DNA from: Megaustenia siamemsis
Taxonomy: Eukaryota; Mollusca; Gastropoda; Stylommatophora; Ariophantidae
Assembly (NCBI GenBank): GCA_032433765.1
Contig: JAVIAB010000092.1
Coordinates: 65,661,666-65,725,665 of the forward strand
Direction: 5' to 3'
Length of the DNA: 64,000 nucleotides
The first letter of the stretch is position 1; each line of letters begins with the position of its first letter. Under the pieces are notes generated by a model. That model made no database searches. It was given only the letters and a program-made list of their open reading frames with translations, and was not told the DNA's origin. Made by a program: the position numbers and the translations under genes. Shown here piece after piece: positions 56,795 to 64,000 of this stretch.

Positions 56795-57416
56795 TGTTAT
56801 CATGTCTTTCAGAAGCCTTGAAAATTTGTGCAAATCAAAACTCATCAGCACAAACACAAAACTTAGACTATTCCAAATCAAATGTACTATCAACCCTTAC
56901 GTATGAGTGTGGAAGCTGGAAAACAACAAGAGATATAAAAACAAAGTTGAACGCATTCGAAAATAAATGTCTAAGGTAAATACTTGGTTATAGAGTGGAA
57001 CGAATTCAAAACAAACGAGGAAATTAGAGAAATCGCCAATCAACCACTAATATCTTCAGTAATAAAGAAAAGACGATGATCATATGTTGTACATGTGATG
57101 AGAAGAGATAATAACCGAAGAGCTAATAAGGAAAGCAAGCCCTCATATGGGAAACAACAGGTAAGAGGAAAAGAGGAAGACCCAGGGAGACACTGAGAAA
57201 AACATTGATGAGAGAGGCAAGATCAGCAGGAATCGGCTCCCTCAATGAGATAGAGCTGCTTGCACAGAACAGAGACAAATGGCAAGGTTTGATAAAATAT
57301 CTTTAAAAGAATTGAAAACTGCTGGAACAAAAAATTCAGATAAGAGAAGGAGTGTCTTGGTCTACACCGTATGGGCCGGCTACGGCTCGAAAGGTCAATA
57401 GATAGATAGATAGATT
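56795..57416 (+). mobile_element. LINE-F copy with short (ATAG) tail
   Basis: Closely similar to 52820-53420: catgtctttcagaagccttg, FKSNVLSTLTYECGSW after a one-base insertion, then aagaggaaaagaggaagacc and tacggctcgaaaggtcaata. Tail is four to five ATAG units (57399-57416). Two or more frameshifts. Confidence 0.88.
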
Positions 57417-58049
57417 ATATATTTTTAGGAGTATGTCTACTTCTTATTATTAGTATTTTTAAATGTTGTAATGAATATAGTTTTATATTATTATTAGAAA
57501 TAAATGTCCTCTTAATGAAGTGTAATATACTATAATGAGTATATCCGTTTTATAATATGTATCACCGTTACAATTTTTATTATGGTTTATTATTATTATT
57601 TCTTATTTTACTATTATTAGTGAAACTGGGGAATGGTTCTACACATCTCAAAGTGTAACAAAGATGGCTATTGTCAGTTTACTCACTTATCAGAAGTGTA
57701 ATAAATTGCTATGTTCATTCTCCTTACAATCAACAGCGTCATTATTATTAGCATGCCTTGTTCTTTATTGAATCTATTGTTCATCTCTTTCTGCACCTGA
57801 CTGTTGAGTTGACTAGCACATTATGTTCTTGACTTACTCTGCTTTTCATTCATTTAATTGTTCCAATTGTTACAATGAACCTGTATTCAGGTTTTCCTAG
57901 TATCATTACGTGACCAAATAAAAAAACTTGACTTGTTCTAAAGCGTTTCTAAAGTATGTGTGTGCATTGGCTTCATTAAAATCATGTTCATTACTCTCTT
58001 TAGCTTACAATGTTATTCCCATCATTCATCGGAAGAACCAAGTTTCTTT
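57417..58049. other. AT-rich DNA with ATT runs, no gene recognised
   Basis: Tattattatt clusters near 57425-57620; nothing coding. Confidence 0.35.
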
Positions 58050-58260
58050 TGCTTTTGAATGATCTTCTTGTTTGTTAATTAAATTGTCTATGACTCACTT
58101 CCGTACGGCAGATGATCTATAGAACATTGAAAAATTACTTTTCTAAATCCTTGTAAAAGAAATGTATTGCAGGGAATGTAATTTTTTTTTTTTTGCTTTC
58201 TGGAAAGATATGTTTACCTTGACTATTCTGCTTTAAACTTTAAAACTGCATTCTCATCCA
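58050..58260 (-). mobile_element. LINE RT thumb remnant
   Basis: The complement near 58110-58095 reads LPYGSES, the LYGSE motif of LINE RTs, in a context similar to 9350-9400. Short and decayed. Confidence 0.35.
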
Positions 58261-58574
58261 AAATTATTTTATTGTTATTCAAGTTATTCACAGTTGTTCA
58301 CCAGTTACATCATCAATTTGTTCAACGTCACATGTTCAATGTAATATCTGGACAATTTGACATCTACAATTGTTTTACAGTATCATTATTATTTAATTCT
58401 CATGTAGCCGTTACACACAATTATATTGTTAACATGTACGCTCAAATGTGTGGTGTTTAACATCATACAATTATGTGTTGATCAAAATCAGGCTAACTTT
58501 ATTCTTTGTTCGTTTGTACTTGACGATGGCAGATAACGGCAATGGGAGTGCCGAATGGATAGACAATTAGAATA
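58261..58574. other. No gene recognised
   Basis: No signal. Confidence 0.3.
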
Positions 58575-59395
58575 GCAGTAAAGATAGTCTGATTTGGAAA
58601 TATATACAGAATGGGAAGTATAGACATACAGCGAAACATAAATATGTAAAATGGGAAGTATAGACAGAATAGGAAATATACACAGAATTTGAAGTATAGA
58701 CAGAATAGGAAGTATAGACAGAATAGGAAGTAAAGATAGAATAGAAAATATAGACAGAATAGAAGGTATGGACATACAGCGAAACATAAATATGTAAAAT
58801 GGGAAGTATAGACATAATAGGAAATATAGACAGAATATGAAATACAGACAGCATAGGAAATATAGACAGAATAGGAAGTATAGACAGAATAGGAAGTATA
58901 GGCAGACTAGGAAATGTAGACAAAATAGGAAGTATAGACTTACAGCAAAACATTAATATGTAAAATGAGAAGTATAGACAAAATAGGAAAAATAGACAGA
59001 ATATGAAATATACACAGAATAGGAAATGTAGAGAGAATAAGAAATATAGACAGAATAAGGAAGTACATAGAGAATATAAACTATATAGCTAGAATAAGGA
59101 AATATAGTTAGAATGCGAAACACAAATATGTAGAATGGTATTTGTAGACAGAATGTGAAGTATAGACAGATTTTAAAGTTTAACAATGGAAAGAATATAA
59201 AGAATAGGAAGAATAAGTGGAAAGGGAAGTATAGACAGAATGGGAAGTATCGACAGAATGGGAAATATATTTATATAATGGCAAGAAGAGATAGGATGGG
59301 AGGTATAGTCAGAATGGGAAGTATCGATAGAATGAAAACATAAATCTGTAGAATGGACAGTATATAGACAGAAATGGAAGTATAGACAGAGAGCT
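58575..59395 (+). repeat. 18-bp minisatellite, degenerate
   Basis: Unit agacagaataggaagtat (18 bp, with many variants), about 40 copies; higher-order echoes where cagcgaaacataaatatgta recurs (58630, 58778, and decayed near 58935). Minus-strand ILPILSILPI frames are by-products. Confidence 0.9.
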
Positions 59396-59578
59396 GCCTC
59401 GGTCACTTGGTTTTGAGCGCTTTCTTGACTAAGTGGAATATGGTCCAGGAGACAGACTTGAACCAGAGCTGATTGAGACTACTCCCTCAGTCATATGCGC
59501 CAGCCGGGACTTTGGAAGCTGAGAGAGAAATTGCCCTCTTTTTGTTATGAACTGTCTAAGCACATCTGACTATCACAC
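59396..59578. other. No gene recognised
   Basis: Mixed DNA before a LINE-A insertion. Confidence 0.3.
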
Positions 59579-59589
59579 GTTCGGTACAT

Positions 59590-59976
59590 CATCATCATCA
59601 TGTGCATACCGGTTAGCGTAGGCGATCATGTCCTTCAACAATGTTCTATTTACAGTGCATAGTATCAGTTCTGTTGTTGACTGTTTTTCATGCCATGACA
59701 CCAAGCTATCCAGTATTTTCTCTCTTTGTCGTCCTCGATCTCTCTTTATTTTGCCAGTTGTAACCACGTATTCCAACTTTCCTCTTCTCATGATGTGCCC
59801 GAAAAATGTTTATTGTTTCTTTTTGATGTCTTTTAGGAGCTGCCTTTTTGTGTTGGTCTCTTTGAGAACTTCCTCAAATGTTTGTCTACCATCAATGATT
59901 CGCTTCCATAAGTCAGAATTGGTTCTATATAGCACCGATGAACTCTCTTCGATATGACCATTGCTTCTGTTTCGAG
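59590..59976 (-). mobile_element. LINE-A insertion, 387 bp, 11-bp TSD
   Basis: Flanked by GTTCGGTACAT (59579-59589 and 59977-59987). Starts (plus strand) with CATCATCATCAT tail. The minus strand codes RRGKLEYVVTTGKIKRDRGR, then QREKILDSLVSWHEKQS. Relative to the 9-kb copy about 70 bp around 59880 is deleted. Confidence 0.88.
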
Positions 59977-59987
59977 GTTCGGTACAT

Positions 59988-60458
59988 AACTTAATTTATT
60001 AATGCAAATATAGCAACACTACATTACAAAAACATAATAGATAAATGAAATGAGAAACATGTTTGATTATACATAACCACGGCAGCCTGTCTATAGCTGA
60101 CGAATGGTTGGGGTTGTAATTCTGCAATTTCTAGAATCGGATGTTAGACTTAATATTTTGTAATACCTCTTATTGAATTATTTTGAAATGATGTTTGTTG
60201 CGTTTACTTTCCTCGATATATGTACGTTTAGTCCCCGCAAATCCAACATTCTTATTTCATTTTTGGCGACCAATCTGCTTTCCATGGTTGATCCATAATC
60301 ATTAGCCAGGTTTAGCTATATACTGCCGGGACCAGCACTTGAAGTTTGAGTATGGTCATGTTCAGCTTTGGTTCACTAAATTTTTAGGGACAATCAGCTA
60401 TATTCCATTACTGCTATAAGTTCGTCAATTCATATAATCTACACAATTTGGCGGGATA
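59988..60458. other. No gene recognised
   Basis: Unassigned DNA. Confidence 0.3.
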
Positions 60459-60470
60459 GTTCAAGAGTAA

Positions 60471-60985
60471 TTTTAATGTCATGAAGAACATACTAACATC
60501 CAAACAAATAACACCAGGGCTAAAACTAAGAATAGCAAAATGTTACATATTCTCAATATTCATATATGGTGCAGACACATGGACATAAGACAAGAAAACA
60601 GAACAGAGAATTGAAGCCTTTGAAATGTGGATATATAGAAGAATAGGTAGAATTGGATGGAAGGAAAAGAAAACAAACGATGAAGTCTTAAAACAACTAA
60701 ATATGAAAAGAGAACTACTAAGCACAATTCAAACAAGACAAATGCGATTTTTGGGCCATGTTAAAAGACGCAACAGCCTACTAAAAGTAATCCTTAAGGG
60801 GAAAATACAAGGTAAAAGAGGCAGAGGCAGACCAAGACTAACATGGACGAGTAACATAAAAAGATGGTCAAATTAGCCTATGACAACCTGCACCATCAAA
60901 GCAAGAGACAGAGCAGAATGGCGCTTTATAGTAGCCAAACTTCGTTGCGGAGAAGGCACTCGTGATGATGATGATGATGATGATG
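60471..60985 (+). mobile_element. LINE-B insertion, 515 bp, 12-bp TSD
   Basis: Flanked by GTTCAAGAGTAA (60459-60470 and 60986-60997). Codes LKLRIAKCYIFSIFIYGADT, MWIYRRIGRIGWKEKKTNDE, MRFLGHVKRRNSLLKVILKG, KRGRGRPRLTWTSNIKRW, a stop, then TTCTIKARDRAEWRFIVAKL and RCGEGTR, followed by (GAT)n. Best-preserved LINE-B. Only the thumb to C-terminus is present. Confidence 0.92.
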
Positions 60986-60997
60986 GTTCAAGAGTAA

Positions 60998-61669
60998 AAG
61001 GCGTTACCAGCGAGCTGCACATACAATGTATAGAGTTGGGGACCTACTGCTCTAACCACAATTCACTGAGATCGATTTTAAAAGTCAGTAAATCTGTAAC
61101 AGAAAAGTCTATTGCCAAATGTTATCAAAAGTGCACGCCCAACATAACACGCACCACTAAACGTCGTTTGGAAATCGATATAATTGTGCCCGGAAGTGTC
61201 TGAACAGGCTTGGCAGGTCACGTTGTTCTAAGTCGGATAAACACGTTCTAGAACGGCCGATATATAGAGGGCTTTGCACGAGTAAGTATGTAAGCAAACT
61301 TGTTAGTCTTCATCTTTTTTTTTTTCTTAGTCGCAGAGCCTGTCAGTCAGTGCCCGGTACGTCTTGAGGCGTCTTATAGGTTAACATTTAGATTCCTGCA
61401 CTTGCATTATCCATAACCGTCTTTAAAAGCATGCCCTAAGTGAGCCTAAGTCTGACCCACACTATTTATCTCTGTTTCATCAGTACTCCGCCAGACTAAG
61501 CTACCTTCTTTAGTCATCTACCCTGTATTCACACTACATGGCAGTTCTTGTAACTATTTCTGGATGTCTTCTAAGTATAGTAACTTCATTGTCTGTATCT
61601 TCCACTTTGTGTTTCTCAATTTTGACAGAAAACTTCACAAAAATAGTCTAAGAATGTGGCTTAAGCAGG
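60998..61669. other. No gene recognised
   Basis: Unassigned DNA. The 107-codon frame reaching 61203 is a run-on from LINE-B. Confidence 0.3.
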
Positions 61670-61684
61670 TTGAACTATATATAC

Positions 61685-62176
61685 TGGGTACAAATAATAA
61701 TACATAAATATTATTATATGGGGAACTTCCGAGGCGATAATAGGGAATAATAGAACAAAGAAGTATGTGTTAGCACTCGGAAAAATTGACAGACAAACAA
61801 CAATAGAAAAAAACGAAGAACAATATATGGTCCGAAGTGGGATCGAACCCGTACTCAGTGGCACCGCGTCTTGCCACGAGAAGCCGAACGCTTGGCACAC
61901 TGCCACGCAGCCAACTAAAAATTGGCTATTGTAACAGTGTCTTAAAAAATTGGCTATTGTGACGTCATCGTGTAAGACACTGTTACAATAGCCAATTTTT
62001 TAGTTGGCTGCGTGGCAGTGTGCCAAGCGTTCGGCTTCTCTTAGCAAGGCGCGGTGCCACTGAGTACGGGTTCGATCCCACTTGGGACCATATATTGTTC
62101 TTCGTTTTTTTCTATTGTTGTTTGTCTGTCAATTTTTCCGAGTGCTAACACATACTTCTTTGTTCTATTATTCCCT
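61685..62176 (-). mobile_element. Palindromic tRNA-headed retro-element, copy 2
   Basis: Flanked by TTGAACTATATATAC (61670-61684 and 62177-62191), a 15-bp TSD. Arms 61741-61944 and 61973-62175 are inverted repeats around a 28-nt loop. Each arm has an outward-facing B-box, GGTTCGATCCC (62069-62079; complement near 61839-61849), and an A-box-like ttggctgcgtggcag. The left tail (61685-61740) has (ATT)-rich DNA and acttccgaggcgataat as in copy 1. Arms match each other better than they match copy 1, especially at their outer ends (gggaataatagaacaaag here, cgaatcaattcagagg in copy 1). Confidence 0.87.
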
Positions 62177-62191
62177 TTGAACTATATATAC

Positions 62192-63485
62192 CCTGTAATT
62201 AGAATTTCTGTAAAATTTATCTCAAGTTTCTTCTTCTTCATCCAACACCGATGTGGGCCGTTCAGGCTCTACTGGCAGACTTCGTCAATCTTCTACATGT
62301 ATCCCTGTCTTCAGACATTCTTTGTGACTTCGCAAAGTCGAAGCCTGTGCATAAATAGATATCATATTCCCATCTCTTTATCTATACTTCCTCTTCTCAT
62401 CATTTCACAGTTCCTTGCAGAAAGTTTATCTTTTGCAAGTTTCAGCACGAAGATCAACGTTGGGAAAAGGTTCAACTTTCCTTGGCGCTGTTACATCACT
62501 CGAAGTATAACATCCTGTATGTTAATAAAACCCAGAAGCTATAATAAAACGCATTGTCATAATTGACAAATCTAACAAGATTCATCAATCCAATTCTGAC
62601 CACAAGTGTTCAACATTTTGTTTGTCACCATCACTCTATTAATTATCTTTTCACTCACTGCAATTTGTACCATAAGTGCGAGACGAAACCCTTTGTTATC
62701 TCCGCATGCAATAAATATCTATCCTTTACGTAATTATGATAAGCGACAGCATTGTCGCTAATGTTATTGTTATTATTTTGTTATCATTATTGCCATTATT
62801 ATCATTATGACACTCATTTAATGTCACAACTGTATGGTAGTTTTGAGAACCTAAAGTTTGCACTAAATGTCGCTGAAATTGACGTTTTAAAGATAACAAT
62901 TATAATGAAGATATTATTTTCTTATTGTTGTTATTGTGACGTTTAATTCACAACGAAATCAACTATTTTTGAAGACGTTGAAGTTTGAGTCCCTATAATT
63001 TCGACACAGTTTTGTCATTCTCTCTCATATTTTGTGTCTCCAATTTTGTCAGCTTCATTTTTGTAATTGATTTTTCCAGTTTGTTTGTGAGTTTTCCAGA
63101 AATTTTTTTAACTAGGTCCGCAGTTCTCGTTGCATTTTGTGCTTTCAACAATGTATTTATGTAGCAGTTTCGATGATAAAGCGCGTTTGTTGCATTCTAA
63201 CATGTATGATTGACAAATCTATGAGTTGAAGCCAAACACGGACACCAAATATGAAATTGGCAATCAAAGGAAAATGTTGAAATAGGTACCTGCAAGGTCA
63301 GTTTAGGAGTTAAAGAAAACGGTAATATATAGCCTAATCTATGAGAAAACAGAATGTGGAAAGACAACTGAAAATTCCGTATTCCCTTTCGGGGATATAA
63401 ATAATCTTACTTTTTTTTTATTGAACAAATTTGTTGAATGAAAGCACAACGGGTTGAGGAAAGTCGTTTCTGTATACATGTACAG
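62192..63485. other. AT-rich DNA, no gene recognised
   Basis: ATT-rich stretch near 62760-62815; otherwise no signal. Confidence 0.35.
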
Positions 63486-64000
63486 AGAGATATCGAGGTT
63501 TAGAACAATGTTGAGATATCGAGGTTTAGAACAATGTTGAGATATCGAGGTTTAGAACAATGTTGAGATATCGAGGTTTAGAACAATGTTGAGATATCGA
63601 GGTTTAGAACAATGTTGAGATATCGAGGTTTAGAACAATGTTGAGATATCGAGGTTTAGAACAATGTTGAGATATCGAGGTTTAGAACAGTGTTGAGATA
63701 TCGAGGTTTAAAACAATGTTGAGATATCGATGTTTAGAACAGTGTTGAGATATCGAGGTTTAGAACAGTGTTGAGATATCGAGGTTTAGAACAATGTTGA
63801 GATATCGAGGTTTAGAACAGTGTTGAGATATCGAGGTTTAGAACAGTGTTGAGATATCGAGGTTTAGAACAATGTTGAGATATCGAGGTTTAGAACAATT
63901 TTGAGATATCGAGGTTTAGAACAGTGTTGAGATATCGAGGTTTAGAACAATGTTGAGATATCGAGGTTTAGAACAATGTTGAGATATCGAGGTTTAGAAC
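63486..64000 (+). repeat. 26-bp satellite array, runs off the window
   Basis: Unit gagatatcgaggtttagaac plus aatgtt, about 20 copies with aatgtt/agtgtt variants and very few other changes. The right end lies beyond the window. Confidence 0.97.

Noticed and set aside
58488..58953. Hydrophobic minus-strand ORFs (ILPILSILPI repeats)
   Set aside because: By-products of the 18-bp minisatellite.

Overview
This is a eukaryotic window that reads as an AT-rich, transposon- and minisatellite-dominated animal genome. I see no bacterial-style operons, no rRNA and no canonical tRNA gene. The best clue to the host is a short cysteine-rich stretch at 1877-2142 that encodes two EGF-like repeats in the style of gastropod MEGF-type proteins. 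Together with the many RTE/CR1-like LINE fragments this suggests a lophotrochozoan, most likely a gastropod mollusc. That host call is inference, with moderate to low confidence. Almost every open reading frame is a decayed LINE, a transposase remnant, or a by-product of a tandem repeat whose unit is a multiple of three. There is no intact single-copy host gene.

Layout. 1-1.35 kb: 3' ends of two LINE families (called A and C here). 1.68-5.75 kb: one hAT-type DNA transposon bounded by an 8-bp TSD, with a dead BED/hAT transposase on the minus strand and about 1.6 kb of extra cargo, including the EGF-like exon. 7.6-10.05 kb: LINE-C (containing its own internal minisatellite), then LINE-D split by a LINE-A insertion. 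10.5-12.9 kb: a mariner-type deletion derivative, the C-terminal part of an R2-like LINE (E), and a 42-bp satellite. 14.2-18.4 kb: 33-bp and 34-bp minisatellites, the latter split by a LINE-A insertion, then (CTTT)n. 18.8-22.3 kb: LINE-F and LINE-B pieces. 22.4-24.7 kb: two related satellites (33 and 37 bp) that create long spurious ORFs. 25.6-26.0 kb: a palindromic element with two divergent tRNA-like heads.

27.7-38.8 kb: microsatellites, tRNA-derived SINEs (S1), LINE-B, LINE-G, an unclassified repeat H in two opposite copies, a 49-bp satellite and an AT-cored palindrome. 38.2-43.4 kb: nested LINE fragments and a ~925-bp near-perfect tandem duplication. 44-48.7 kb: SINE, purine-rich tract and small minisatellites. 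48.7-51.05 kb: the longest LINE-C copy (endonuclease end plus RT, catalytically dead), inserted into a LINE-A copy. 51.6-54.8 kb: LINE-G, then LINE-F whose 3' tail has grown into a 1.1-kb GATA array, then an S1 SINE. 56.6-64 kb: more LINE A/B/F pieces, an 18-bp minisatellite, a second palindromic tRNA-headed element and a 26-bp satellite that runs off the end.

The recurrent theme is LINE-driven retroposition. LINE-A and LINE-B copies end in (GAT)n tails and several carry 9-14 bp TSDs; S1 SINEs carry 14-15 bp TSDs. Pieces of these elements and their tails then expand into minisatellites. The two most unusual objects are the cargo-carrying hAT element and the two-member family of palindromic, tRNA-headed, TSD-flanked elements.
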